From contig CM030938.1 of NCBI GenBank assembly GCA_018136815.1, forward strand, positions 3,015,289-3,079,288: DNA of 64,000 nt, written 5' to 3'. Below, piece after piece: positions 10,801 through 22,604 of the stretch (positions are counted from its first letter, which is position 1; each line of letters opens with the position of its first letter). The stretch is from Isochrysis galbana (lineage: Eukaryota; Haptophyta; Isochrysidales; Isochrysidaceae). A model generated the notes under the pieces. It searched no databases, was not told where the DNA came from, and saw only the letters and a program-made list of their open reading frames with translations. The position numbers and the translations under genes were made by a program.

Positions 10801-12037
10801 CGCCATATAGGCATTCTGATGGTGCAGGACCCCATTCAGGAGGACCCACTAGATAGCAGCCTGCGGGCTTTGGTGGGGCCCTAGCCATGACCATGTGCGC
10901 GACGCTCCCATTCATCACAGCGTCGACAGGAAGCGTTGGCACCCGGATGGCGACGCCTGCAGGGCAGCCCTCCGGCGGAGACGGCGTGGGCGGTGGTGGC
11001 GGTGCCTGAGGTCCACTCGGTGGCGCAGGAGGGGGAGGGGGCTGTGCAGGCGGTGGTGGCGATGGGGGACGGAGGTAAGTGAGCTTGGCATCGATGAAGC
11101 GTCCGGTGCCACCGCTAAGTGCTGCGGTGAAGGGCCCCACCACATCGAGCACCGGCACGGCGGCGGTGCAGCAGAAATCATCTAGGAAGAAAGACTCGGA
11201 GTCGTAGAGGTCGAGGTGGAGGAATGTGGCTTCGTTGGCGACCACCTCAGTGAAGGTGTGGCAGCAATGGGCCCAATACGCTGTGGTGCGTGAGGAGGTG
11301 AGCGACAAGTCGTTTACGGCAGCATCATAGATACTCGCCGAGCACCGGTGAGTCTGGCCGTAGCCGAGGCGCACGACCACCGCCCAATCAGTCGAGCTCA
11401 GCGAGTCCATTGCAGGAAGCCCATTGCCGTGCACATCGAATATGCACACCTCAACGTCGCCTAGTAAATAAGTACCAGGCTCATCAACGATACCAACGCT
11501 CGTGTTTGTCCCTCCCCGAAGCACGGCCGGGAGGAGGAGCACGCGCGCCACATCCACATGGACCTCGCATGCGTTCTTGCCAAAAGCACCACACTCAACT
11601 CCATCAAGCTGAAGTTTGCTCGAGCCGGCTACCGCGTACAGCTCAGCTGTGCCGATGAGCTCATCGGATAGCACGTCATCCTCCCATACAGAGACTGAGA
11701 GCATCGTGTCCTCCGGGAACGCACAGCAGAAGGTGGGCCACGAGGGCTCGAACGTATTGAAGACCTTGTTAGAGCGGCAACAGCCGCTCCCGTCTCGCTC
11801 GGTCTGACGCATAGGTTCACCCTTGACGAGACCGACCTTGCGGCACTCTGCGACTGGATCACTCACGCCATCCATAGTGATGACAACAAACGGATCAGGC
11901 CTCGGGTCGTGCAGGAAGGAGCCGTCCATCTTGGGCAGGCCGGAGGCGCGGCGCACGCACACCTCGACCGTTCCGCCGGCTGCCGCCTGAGTCGGCGCCA
12001 GACAGAGAACAAGGAGAGCAATGAGGGCAGGCGGCAT
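7861..12037 (-). CDS. Secreted/membrane protein: signal peptide, two C2 domains, Pro-rich hinge, lipid-transfer (TULIP-like) region, C-terminal TM
   Basis: The N-terminal exon runs from ATG at 12037 to about 10700. The large last exon runs from about 10610 to the stop at 7861, and a frame change between them requires an intron (exact sites not fixed; an acceptor after CCCATCACAG is plausible). A signal peptide (MPPALIALLVLCLAPTQAAA) is followed by a C2 domain with Ca-binding-type aspartates (HDPRPDPF, WEDDVLSDELIG), a second C2-like domain (GDVEVCIFDVHGNGLPAMD), and a proline hinge. About 880 residues follow that I read tentatively as tandem BPI/LBP-like lipid-binding folds. It ends in a TM helix (LWVLVAFLLLVIVCLVAWLL) and a short tail. 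C2 domains bind Ca and membranes; here they would face the lumen or outside. C2 and TM calls are good; the TULIP call is weak. Confidence 0.7.
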
Positions 12038-12139
12038 CTTGGAGGCTGATACCCCTGAGTAGCACAAGGCGGCTGCAGCGAGCGAGCGAGCGAGGCAGCA
12101 AAAGAGGAGAGGAGCTTGACGAAGAGGACAAGAGAGGAG

Positions 12140-12330
12140 TGAGACGGCACCGAGCAGAGCAGGTCACAGATAGGGAGCGGGGTGCAGAGGGGGGGGGAGA
12201 GAGAAGGGGGGGGAGGAAGAGAGAACGAGAGAGGGAGGGAGGAAGGGAGGACGGGAGGGAGGGAGGGAGAGAGGGAGGGAGGGAGGGAGGGAGGGAGGGA
12301 GAGAGAGCGAGAGCGAGAGCGAGCGCGCGA
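12140..12330. repeat. Purine-rich GGGA/GAGA tract
   Basis: Tandem GAGG/GGGA units on the plus strand, i.e. CT-rich sequence directly upstream of the minus-strand C2 gene. Confidence 0.85.
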
Positions 12331-12379
12331 GTCTCCACGTTTTCGGCGCGATGAACGTGGAAGGAGGTCATCATCCATC

Positions 12380-12858
12380 ACATATTAGAGTACATGATCG
12401 AGAAGAGAAGAGTAGAGTAGCTCTACTCTACTCTAGAGTCTAGGAGAACTTACGAAGATTTGTACTCTAGAATTGGTGTCAGCGTTTTCTTGTTCCGAGT
12501 GCTTAGGGACCGAAGCCCTTCAGCGGCAACGGAGCCCCTCCCCCGCGATGGGGGTGTGCGCGGTCGGCGCTTGGCTCGTCCGGTGTATGTTGTATGTAGC
12601 TAGGCATGCAGGCATACTATAGCTAACAAGATGCTATACATAGCTATAGCTGTAGCTACAAAAATCTCAACGTCAACGTGGACGTGGTACGTCGTACGTA
12701 CCAGCGGCGGAGTGGTACTACGTACGACTACGTGGCCAATCGCGCGCGACGCGCCCCCAAGCCGCGTCGAAATCGGCCGCCGCGGCGCGCGAAAGCACGC
12801 GCGCTAACGTCCGCCACCGGAGGCCCGGAGAGCTGTCGCATTCGCGAGTCGACACTCG
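12380..12858. other. Spacer with short inverted repeats
   Basis: AGTAG/CTACT inverted words near 12405-12440 and TAGCTATAGCTGTAGCTA near 12645 could form hairpins. A GC-rich stretch at 12730-12790 resembles, inverted, 16065-16115 (GATTTCGACG and CGATTGGCC shared). No gene seen. Confidence 0.4.
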
Positions 12859-14367
12859 TTAGGCTTCGCTCTTCTCTTCGTCGTTCGGCGCATTTATCGT
12901 TATAATTCTCTGCTTTCTCTCGTTCTCGGTCAAAAGCTTCGCTTGGATGCATGGGATCGTGGGTTGTGGAGCGCCCTCTCTCTTTCTCTCGAAAGAGAAG
13001 GAAAAAAAAAACTTCTTAATAATCACGCCGCGCGCGCGACTCTGCTCTCTAACGATTGCGGCCTCGCCCGCCACTCTCAACTCCCCGCCACCTGCCTTGC
13101 GGCCCGTCCCTCGTGCTCTACCTAGGGGCTGGGTGGGTGGGGTTTCCTGCAGCAGACGGTGTGCACCGGTCCCCGATCCTTCACCTGGGTATCCGAGGGT
13201 GGAATCGAAAGTGAGCCTATGGTGAGGAGGGCGGGCCGCATCGCGGTCAGTCGCGATCAGCTTTGCAAGTAGGGCCGCTGCGCACTCTGGGTGGAGGAAG
13301 AGGCATGTCGGGCCGTTTAGACAGACTCCCGCGATCTTTTTGTGGGGGTGGAGATGGCAGCGGATCGTGCACTTGTTGTCAATCCATGCGCCAGGGATTT
13401 CGTGCGAGAGGTTGCAGCGCACCCCGCGCTTGTTGCGCAGGCAAAGGCCTTGCGAGAAGCGGGCGCACGGCTTGGGAGGGGCTTTGCCAAGTGCCTCGTG
13501 CGCCGTTTTCGGGCGGGGAGTAGTCTTGTGCGACTCGTTGCGCTCCCTGCGCTTGGCTGCTTCGGCGTCGCACTCGCAGATGCGGTGTATCGGCGAGAGG
13601 CCAAGGGCTACCTCTGGGCGCCAACCCTTGCACGCTTTGGTGCTACCGTGGATCATGAGCTTGTGGGGGGATTGGATGTTCGGGGGCATGGCGATTGGTT
13701 TGCACGCCCGGACGGCGTAGTTCACTGGCACCGTTTTGTTGTCGATGTTGAGCACGATTTTACGTGGGAAGTTGCCCGACAAGAAGGTTCCTTGCGCCGC
13801 GGAGACGTAGAGGTGCCAGCGGGTTGAGTGGGCTACCTTCGACACAAAGGTGCCCGACTCGCCTTCTAGTTTCATTCGCTCGCGGTTCCCCTTCAGGAAG
13901 GTGAGGCCTTGCGATTCGACCGCTTTGACGAGCGCGCTCAGGTTGATTTTTGAGGCTTGCGCGAGGCCCTCTGCCTCGACTACGATGTGGGCTGCGACAT
14001 CTTGAAGCGCCTCGTAGAAGGCCTTGCGCGAGGTGGTACCTTTTTTGTTGATACCTTGCGGGCGGCCAGAAGAAGAATCAGGTTTTTTGTCGTGGTCGCG
14101 CGCCTTCCACCACAGGAGCACATCTATATCGAGATTTGGCTCTTGCGGCATCGCCAAATAAAACTCGAGCTCATCAAAAGGCATGTCCTCCTCGCCCTCG
14201 TCCTCGCCGCAATCCATCCCTTCCATATCCGGCACCAACGGTTGCGCGAAGAATGAACTCACTCCCTCTGCTGATGCCGGCGCACTGCACTTTGGTGTCG
14301 ATGCAGGAGGAGGCGGCAACGAGGAAAGAGCATTAAATGAAGCTTCTGCATCTGCAGCCGCGGGCAC
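12859..14367 (-). CDS. ORF with hAT-dimerisation fragment, two CCCH zinc fingers and a repeat-derived C-terminus
   Basis: An open frame of 502 codons without an ATG at its 5' end (the first codon is GTG; ATGs come at residues 48 and 51). Residues 65-90 (DELEFYLAMPQEP, DVLLWWKARDH) look like the start of a hAT C-terminal dimerisation domain. After an unrecognised middle come two CCCH fingers: Cys301, Cys309, Cys318, His322, and Cys337, Cys349, Cys355, His359. From about residue 418 the frame reads through the T-tail repeat at 13005-13140, so the last ~85 residues are probably not native. It could be a transposon ORF or a chimera formed by insertion. CCCH fingers usually bind RNA. The function is unknown, and whether it is expressed as drawn is doubtful. 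Confidence 0.5.
   Translation of the reverse strand: MPAAADAEASFNALSSLPPPPASTPKCSAPASAEGVSSFFAQPLVPDMEGMDCGEDEGEEDMPFDELEFYLAMPQEPNLDIDVLLWWKARDHDKKPDSSSGRPQGINKKGTTSRKAFYEALQDVAAHIVVEAEGLAQASKINLSALVKAVESQGLTFLKGNRERMKLEGESGTFVSKVAHSTRWHLYVSAAQGTFLSGNFPRKIVLNIDNKTVPVNYAVRACKPIAMPPNIQSPHKLMIHGSTKACKGWRPEVALGLSPIHRICECDAEAAKRRERNESHKTTPRPKTAHEALGKAPPKPCARFSQGLCLRNKRGVRCNLSHEIPGAWIDNKCTIRCHLHPHKKIAGVCLNGPTCLFLHPECAAALLAKLIATDRDAARPPHHRLTFDSTLGYPGEGSGTGAHRLLQETPPTQPLGRARGTGRKAGGGELRVAGEAAIVREQSRARGVIIKKFFFSFSFERKREGAPQPTIPCIQAKLLTENERKQRIITINAPNDEEKSEA
13005..13140 (-). repeat. T-tail repeat module
   Basis: On the plus strand it starts with an A run, then CTTCTTAATAATCACGCCGC, and ends near GTGCTCTACCTAGGGGC. 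It is closely matched at 39265-39385 and, inverted, at 50945-51078. In sense orientation it ends TTAAGAAG followed by a T run. Confidence 0.75.
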
Positions 14368-15055
14368 AACCAGCTTCCAATCACTCTAATCAGGTTTAAT
14401 TTGCAATCTCATCGCATCTTCCCCTTAGGCACATCGCACTCCTTTCGTCTTATTTGGTAGTCTCTTGGAATCCTGCGTAGCAAGATTGCCTCTCGTTTCC
14501 GTTATGGTGCGATTCCCCTTCCAGACGGGATCGCCGACAGATCGCCTTCTGATCGTCGTCCGTCGTCGTCTGGCCGGAGTGTTTGGGTTTGATTTCAGTC
14601 GAGTTATGTGAGAAAGTCGTGGGGCGAGAGTCGGGGTGTTTTCCTGGGTGTCTCTGTCCGTCGGCCTGTCGTAAGTCGTCACCCGTCGCTCTCGCTCTCG
14701 TCGCTCTCGCTCTCGTAACACTCATACCCTACAATCCCTCCTCGCCTCGCCAGCTCGCCAGCCCCTGCCATCACAGCCCTTCTCACACTCGCCTTCGCCT
14801 CTCGCTGCTCGTTCGATGTCGCTTTCGCCGCCGTCCTCGCCCTCGCCCAAGCCCGCCTGCCCGCCTTCCTCTGTTCCTCTGCTGCAGCACCTCTGAAGTC
14901 GTCTCCTCCGCCGCGCCTACCGCCGGCATGCCTCCCTCCTCATTGCCCTATGGCCCTATCTATGGGCCATCCCAATTCGTCAGGTGTAGAATCCTATCCG
15001 GTGCGTCCCGCGCTGGACGCCTCAATGGGGGTCTCCCCCACCCCCACCTCTGCAG

Positions 15056-15348
15056 GCGGGCGACGCCGCGCGTGTTGAGTTCGAAGCCACGATCGCCGAC
15101 GTGGCGGCGCTTCTAGGGAGCACCAACTACGTGGTGGACGCGCTGATCGTGCGCCCACCCGCGCCACCACCTTCGTCGCCGCCGAGGCCTCCGCCGCCTC
15201 CTCCGCCACCATCTCAGCCACCATCTCCTCCGCCACCATCTCCGCTGCCTCCTCCTCCGCCGCCCCCTCCACCCAACCCTCCACCTCCATGGATGCCTCC
15301 ACCGACTGTCCCGCCTGGCACACTGCTGCGACTGCGGAACGTGTGCAG
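15056..15348 (+). CDS. Pro-rich protein, internal exon (partial gene)
   Basis: Flanked by an acceptor (CACCTCTGCAG ending at 15055) and a donor (GTGTGCAG before GTGCGC). The exon encodes AGDAARVEFEATIADVAALL, then a proline tract (PPPPPPSQPPSPPPP), then WMPPPTVPPGTLLRLRN. Short acidic or hydrophobic modules alternating with poly-proline are typical of algal cell-wall (pherophorin-like) proteins. Neighbouring exons are not certain; the Ser-Pro frame at 15542-15922 may belong to the same gene. Upstream, 14720-15000 could encode a leader, but I cannot fix it. Confidence 0.45.
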
Positions 15349-15607
15349 GTGCGCGCGCGCGGAGTAAAAAAAGTTGAATATATATATATAACATATATCT
15401 ATCTATCCGACACGCAATGCGAATCTCGGTGGCGGCAACAATCGGCGCGCTCTCCCGGGCTCCGTTCCTCTTGTCGCCATCACCTCCACCGCCATCACCC
15501 CCCCCTCCGCTGCCACCGATGCCACCTAGACACTAGCGCCTGTGCCACCGCCTTCCACACCATTGCATCCGCCACAGCCCCTCCCCATCCCTCTCCCCCA
15601 TCCTTCC

Positions 15608-15790
15608 TCACTCTGGCCCTCGCCCTCGTCACCCTCGCCCTCGCCCTCGCCCTCGCCACCCTCGCCACCCTCGCCCTCGCCCTCGCCCTCTCCCTTTCCC
15701 TCACCCTCGCCCTCACCCTCGCCCTCGCCCTCGCCCTCGCCCTCACCCTCGCCCTCGCCCTCGCCCTTGCCCTCGCCCTCGCCCTCGCTC
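15608..15790 (+). repeat. CCCTCG minisatellite (Ser-Pro codons)
   Basis: Imperfect tandem CCCTCG hexamers. One frame reads SPSPSP, so it may be an expanded proline tract of the adjacent Pro-rich gene, but stops before and after prevent a firm exon call. Confidence 0.8.
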
Positions 15791-15914
15791 CCAGCTCCCA
15801 TTGCTGCTTGCTGCCTCCCGCCGCACCCCCTCCTTTGCTCCCGCCACCCTGGTCTCCCCAACCTCTGCAGAGTCGGGCATCATGGCATCATGCCTGCCCT
15901 GCCTGCCCCAGCTG

Positions 15915-16230
15915 ATGTCTGACGCCCCCCCCCATATGGATGGATCGCCGAAATCGGGCACGCACCGCGCCCGGCACCGGCATCAGTTCGAAGTTGGGCT
16001 CTCCGGGACTCACTCGGAGACGTCGAGACGTCGAGACGTCAGACGTCCAATGGGCTCAGTGGATGGCTGATTTCGACGAGGTTTCGGCGCGCGGCATGCA
16101 CGATTGGCCTGACTGTGCGGGTGTGCGGGTGGCCCCAGTGTATTTGTTTGGTGTCTGGCGCCCCCCCCCCCATATGGAATGGATCGTCGAAAACGGGCAC
16201 GCACCGCGCCGCCCGGTTTCGATTCGAAGT
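15915..16230 (+). repeat. Pair of ~75-bp direct repeats
   Basis: 15917-15990 and 16164-16230 share CCCCCCATATGGA, ATGGATCG, CGAAA, CGGGCACGCACCGCGCC and TTCGAAGTTG. They bracket about 170 bp that includes GACGTCGAGACGTC palindromes near 16020. This could be a small duplicated element or the terminal repeats of one. Confidence 0.6.
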
Positions 16231-16239
16231 TGAGCGCGT

Positions 16240-16840
16240 TTTAGCCCTTCGCGTCTTTAGTCTTATGTCTTAGTCTTTAGCGTCTTTTGTCAGTAATCAG
16301 TATTTGATTACGTTTCGTGGTGGTGGTGGGGGCCCAAAGGGGGGGTCTGAGTCCCAATGGGCCCCGGATATGTGCTTGTTGGGAGTATTGGGAAGTCTCT
16401 ATTGGAAAAAATCCTCAAATTTCCTCAATTCTGAGATGGTCATTTTTACCCCTAATAACTAATAAAAAACCCTGTTTGACGGCCCTAGACCCCTAGAGGT
16501 CGCTCTGTCAACCGAGTACTAGCGGAAATCTTGTTTTGCAGAGCGGTTGTAAGAGGGTTGAAGGAGCTGTTCCAACCCCGCTCCTCGAACCTTACGGGAA
16601 CCTTGCAAGAATCCTCTATTTTCTAGCTTTAACTTTTTGAGGGTCCAATATTCGGACCCCAATTTTCTTTTGGGGGTCGTATGCGCAGATGCGCAGGCCA
16701 CCTAAGAGATTCACCCGGCAAAAGGACTGGCGGAAAATACGTTTGGCTCTGGGCTGGCTCGCGGCGCGGCGGGATGGCCGTCGCGGCCGGCGTGGTGGGC
16801 GCCCCCCTGCCCCTCCCCTCTCCCCTCCCCTCCCCTCCCT
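16240..16840. other. Spacer without recognisable gene
   Basis: The stretch around 16455-16520 (CCTGTTTGACGGCCCTAGA) has a relative near 31737 (CCTGTTCGACCGCCCTAGA), so it is partly repeat-derived. No ORF with a domain. Confidence 0.4.
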
Positions 16841-16937
16841 CACCCCCCCCCCCCCCCCCCGGCCCACCGTTTCGCCTCTTCCGGCCGAGGCGAGAGACCT
16901 CGGGATGCGGGAGAAGAGGGAGGGGGGGCTCTGGCGA

Positions 16938-17612
<675 letters not shown>

Positions 17613-18031
17613 ATCCCCTTCCCCCCGCCGCCCTCCCCCCCCGCCCCCCTCCCCCCCTTCTCCCCCCGCTTCCCCGGGGAGGGCGCGCAGGAGGGGGGAG
17701 AGAGGGGGAGAGAGGGGGGCGGGGGGCGGGGGGGGCGGGAGAGCCCTGGTGTGGGCGCACGCGCGGGGGGGGGGGATGAGGGCCGGGCGGGGGGGGGGGG
17801 GGGCGGGCGGGAGCGAGGCCGGGAGTGAGGGAGAGAGGCGGGGGGGGGGGGCAGGCCGCCGGGCCGGGAGGGGGGGGCGGGCGGGGCGGGGGGGCGGGGG
17901 GGGAGAGGCGCGGGAAAGGGGGGGAGACGGGGGGGGGGGGAGGGGCGAGGCGGACCTGCCCTGGGGGTGTGTGTGCAGGGGGGTCTAGACAAGCTCGCCC
18001 AGGGGGGAGTGGGGGGGGGGGGAAGGACACG
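17613..18031. other. G-run-rich 5' flank of the Mei2-like gene
   Basis: Many runs of 5-13 G. No gene. Runs of four or more G at close spacing could form G-quadruplexes just upstream of the start codon. Confidence 0.6.
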
Positions 18032-21000
18032 ATGAGCAGCACACCCATGACCGGCTTGGCCGGCTCGACCGAAGAGCGCGCCGACGAGCTCTATTCCTCC
18101 GCCGATCCTGCCATTTGGCTGCCCCCTCTTGCGGAGCTGGGCGAGCAGCGTCCGAGTGGCGGCTGCTCTTTTGGCTCGGAGCTGGCCTCATCAGCTAGTG
18201 CCTTGCCCTTTCCGCCGCGTGACATGATGACTGGGCTATCGCCCAGCGCGGACTCGCTCTGGATGCCCTCCGTCTCCTCCTCGCAGGGAGGGAGGGCACC
18301 GTCGTGCTCGACGAGCTCGGTCGGCGAAGACTCCCCATGGCTTCAGCGCCCAGTCCACTCGCCTGCCATCGGCGCCCCCACTTCGGCGGCTCCGGAGTCA
18401 CTTGGTCCGATGGCCCAGGACCAGCAGGCTCTCCAGCAGCAGATGAATGTGATGCAGCTGCTCTCAATGCTCAACGTCAACCAGACTGGTGTTCCTGCTG
18501 CTGCCGAGCAAGTGTCGGGCAATGAGAAGCCGCCCTCCCACGTCACGCTCGAGCAGCACCTGTACCTGCAGCATCAGCTACGTCAGGCTCAACAACAAGT
18601 CGCCGCCGCTCAGGCACAGCAGTCGCTCGAGGCGCACCTGCAGGCACAGATGCGTGCGCAGCTGCAGGCTCACCTCGCATCACAGCAGGTGCTTCCCCCA
18701 CAGTCGATCCCATACCCACAGCAGCAACCTCAGTCGGCCATGCCGCCTCCGGGAGCAACTGTGCCACCTCTCGGCGCCAACATGCCCTCCAACATCCAGC
18801 CGTTTACGCCCGACCAGCTCGCGCTCATGGCGAGCCTGCTTCCCGGTGCGAGCCAAGGCGCAAGTTCGTCCAACTCCGTGAATGAGTTGCTCCTACGGGT
18901 GAGTGGTGTGGCATCCTCTCTCCCTTTTGCATGCCTCGCCTTGTGCGGGACCCCCCCCCCCCGGGCGCCTTTCCCAGTCACCTTATCTAGCCCATCTAAT
19001 ACGGAATCCCGCGGAGTCTCACAACCGTCCGTCTCCTGGCCGAGCCACAGATGATTCAGACACACATGCAACAGCAGCAGCAAATGTTGCACCAAATGGA
19101 ACGACCGCCTCCCGCCATCCCCTCCTCGTCCGCATCGGTGGCGTCATGGGACTCGAACCATTCGGGGGCGTCCTCTTCCGCCTCCCAGTCTTCCACCGCC
19201 CTCTCAAGCCATTCGAGCGTGCACTCGCAAAACGTCTTTGCGCCCCCGCTTGTGCCTGGTCTTCCTGCGGACCCGCTCCAGCGCTACATGTCCCTTCCAC
19301 AGCTCCCATCCGTTGGCGCGGCGGGGCTAGGAGGCGCTGGCATAGACCTTGCCGGCATTCGAGCAAACATCCCACTCGCTCAACTCCCGCTGGCGCAGCT
19401 CAGCCAGGCCTCACTCTTCGATGCTGTTCAAGCATCTTACCTCCTCGCCTCTATTCAAGCCTCTCAGCGGCAACCGCAAAACATGTCAGCGCTACCCCCC
19501 GATTTTGCTGCTGCTGCCTCAAAATGCGATGGAGACCAGCAGCACAACTTCGGCTCGTTCTCTTCGAGAAGGTGCGCGATAGTGCGACTCCCTTTCGCAC
19601 ATGGGAAGAGTGTGGCGAGCGCGTGGTGATGAGTGGCTTCAGCGTTGCCGCAGCGGGCTCTCAAGCCGCTCACACCACCTTGCTCACCCTCTAGTTCCGT
19701 CGCATCGCGCGGCTCGCGCGCGTCGACTCTCGACGACTCGTCGCAAGGTCGACGTCAGCGACGCAACACCGAGGATGAGAATGAGAAGCGCAATGCTCAA
19801 AACAACCGCAAGGTAGACCTCAGCTTGGTGAGTCATTGCGTAGCTCCTCCACGCACGCCCTGTACCCGGCCCAATAGTCGAGCGGGCCCTCCCACAACAC
19901 GCTTTGTGCTCGCAGTGTTGATCCTAGCCATTCGCTTGTGGCGACCCCCTCCCTACCCTTGCTGTCTAGGTTCTATCTGGCGAAGATCAGCGATCGACGT
20001 TGATGCTTCGCAATATCCCGAATAAGTACTCGCAACGAATGCTGCTGAACGTCATCGAGGTCAACCACAAAGGCAAGTTCGACTTGCTCTACCTGCCAAT
20101 CGACTCCAAGAACAGGCAAGCCTCCTGTTCACCTCGGGTCGAGGCCTGCTTGAAGCCGGCATGGTCTTCTTGACTTTCCCAGCTCAAGCGGCGTTCCACG
20201 CTCTGATTCCTTGAGGGCAAGCGTGATCTCTTGGAAATTCGACGTGTGCGAGCCAGCTATGGGCCCTTCACGAGCACAATAGGACTGACCACCTAATATG
20301 CTGACCCCAACCTATCAGATGCAATGTTGGCTATGCCTTCATCAACTTTACTTCCTACCGCCACGTGCCCGCATTTTATGAGGAGTTCCGGGGCAAGAAG
20401 TGGGATCGCTTCAACTCTGATAAAATCGCACAGGTTCCCCCCCCCCCCCCTATACCCAAATCGCCCGCAGTCATGCGCGCAGCAGCGGTGTGGCAACCCT
20501 TCTACCCCTTGCCCCGCGTTCCTCACCCTCCCCCCACCCGCATGGGCCGCGACTTTTGCCGACATCGGGGCACTTGCTCGCTAATCGTGTTGCCCAGCAC
20601 TATCGAGGCCTGTGCGTCTGACACTCGTTAGCGCTCTTAGCCAAATGTTCTGCTTGCTGCCGCAGATAAACTACGCTCGCATCCAAGGCAAGGAGACCCT
20701 TATCGCTCACTTTTCTAATTCGTCGCTCGCTGACCAAGACGAGTCGATGCAACCAGCCATCTTTTCGTCGGATGGCCGAGGCATTCGCGAACCTTTCTGC
20801 CGCCCTCCCGGGGCAGTGCCCCGAAATGAGCCGAGAGGGGAGGCGCGCGACGGGACGCCACCTAAGCGCGATCATTCTTCTCGCGACCATGGCCATCGGG
20901 AACAGGGCCAACGCGATCACGGATTTCGCGATCGCTCCAACCGCGATCATGGGCACGGGCACCGCGACGGGCGCTCTTCACATCGTGATCATTTACATCG

Positions 21001-21166
21001 CGACGCTCGATCTGCTGCGCAACGCGAGCATCGCGAAAATGGGCTCTTCAGCTCCAGCCCTGCCTTCCGCGATGTCAACTCCCAACAACAAGAGGCTTCA
21101 TCCCATTGCGAGGCTCCTTCGCGGGAGCCGCCGATTGGCACAGACCCGAGTCGCAACACTGCTTGA
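18032..21166 (+). CDS. Mei2-like RNA-binding protein (six exons, RRM_2 domain)
   Basis: Exons 18032-18898, 19051-19571, 19695-19827, 19970-20115, 20319-20433 and 20666-21166 join in phase to 760 aa. The fourth intron appears to use a GC donor (AACAG then GCAAGC), since only that gives the family sequence PIDSKNRCNVGYAFINF. The first ~500 residues are Ser/Gln-rich low-complexity sequence. Residues about 516-625 form the Mei2-type C-terminal RRM, with RNP2 LMLRNIPNKY, RNP1 NVGYAFINF, then FNSDKIAQINYARIQGK and HFSNSSL. The tail is Arg/Asp/His-rich (RDH and RD repeats). Mei2 proteins bind non-coding or messenger RNA and steer meiosis in fission yeast and development in plants. The role here is inferred. 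Family call firm. Confidence 0.92.
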
Positions 21167-21683
21167 CGTTGTCTTGCGTCAAGAGGCCTGTGTACTGCGC
21201 ACCGATGCGCAGCCACTCCTGGCCCGGGCCTGCGTCAAAGGAAGGGCAACTGTGGCGGCCGTGACCATCTATGTTTTGTTTTGGAACCTATGTTTCGACC
21301 GGCATTCAATGATCTACAGGCGAGTGATAAGGCCGGACGTCATTACCTAAGGTGACTTGTTCACGGTTGTGCCCGTCACGGCGTTGGAGAACACCACGTG
21401 CGAGCCGCACCCACATCTGGTGCTTGTATTCACACAAGGCAGCGAAAGGCGCTCGCGCGTCCTCTTGGCCTCCAGATTGGCTATCACCACTTCATTTGAT
21501 GTCGGTCATCGAGAGAAAGTGATGATATATACGCCATGCCTGCATCGTTGCCTGGAAGCGGCGACAGTTATCTTACACGTGCACGGCTGATCAGGAACAT
21601 GGGCAGGCATGGCATTGACTCTGGGAGTGGGGCGGGACAAGGTGGAACGTCATGGTCTACATTTAGCGGCCTCAGCACTTCGG
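21167..21683. other. 3' flank of the Mei2-like gene, no gene seen
   Basis: Short overlapping ORFs only. Confidence 0.4.
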
Positions 21684-22101
21684 CGTGAAAAGCAGTACCT
21701 CATGTGCACAACGGATAATCTATCACTGCTAGTCTACACAAGTGCGAGTCTGCGATGAGTGCTCATTACATCGAAGCCTCCAAGGTTCCGTACGACAGCA
21801 CACTCTTTTGTGCCAATCACTTGTTTCAACGACCCTAAGGCGAGCATGACTTGGAAGAACACTCTCTTGCCATCGCCTGGGCCTCGCCACGGTGAGAAGA
21901 GCGGTACCTCATGTGCACAACGGATAGCCTGTCACTGCTGGTCTTCATAAGTGCGAGTCTGCGATGAGTGCTCATTACATCGAAGCCTCCAAGGTTCCGT
22001 ACGACAACACACTCTTTGTGCCAATCACTTGTGTCAACGACCCAAAGGCGAGCATGACTTGGAAGAACACTGTCTTGCAATCGGCTGGGCCTCGCCAAGT
22101 T
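21684..22101 (+). repeat. Two tandem copies of a ~209-bp unit
   Basis: Copies start at about 21684 and 21893. Shared words include TACCTCATGTGCACAACGGA, TGCGAGTCTGCGATGAGTGC, CATCGAAGCCTCCAAGGTTC and GAGCATGACTTGGAAGAACA. Indels differ between copies; the second keeps a frame reading MSAHYIEASKVPYDNTLFVP, broken in the first by an extra base. Could be a duplicated gene fragment of unknown origin. Confidence 0.75.
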
Positions 22102-22604
22102 TACTTTGTCGCGCTATGCCTTTGGGATGTGCTGAGTAGCAGCAAGCACTTGCGACTTTCGAACGGCTCAGGACTTGGTTGGAGTTTACGAGGCCTCTCT
22201 CGGATTTTCTTGAGCCATCGCACTACAGATGGTACTCTCTCCCCTCGAGCCAATGTGTCGCTTACATAATATCTCATTGATATGGGCATTGCTAGGATGT
22301 GCGTGATTACCTGAGCAGTGAGCTCTTCTTTGGCGTTGCGTACTCGTGTCGACCGTCGGGTTGTAGTATCACACCCCTTAATCGCTCTTCTGTCCATGCT
22401 ATGACGCCTACCAAGTTGAGGGAGCCCCGCTGCTTTAAGCTTTCACCCAGCCATTCTCTCTCATAGCTTGCGGGCGCTTCAAATGGTGCATGCGTGCGTG
22501 TTGTATGTGGTGACGAACACCCTCACTCACATCCACCCACCACCTCACGCACCCCGATATGCATTGTGATCAGCTAATGAATGCGCTTTGTCTCATACAA
22601 CTTA
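22102..22604. other. Spacer without recognisable gene
   Basis: No domain or conserved ORF seen. Confidence 0.4.

Noticed and set aside
9683-10810. 375-aa plus-strand ORF
   Set aside because: Antisense to the C2/lipid-binding-like gene, which has the domain content.
15526-15861. Glu/Gly-rich minus ORF
   Set aside because: Antisense of the CCCTCG minisatellite.
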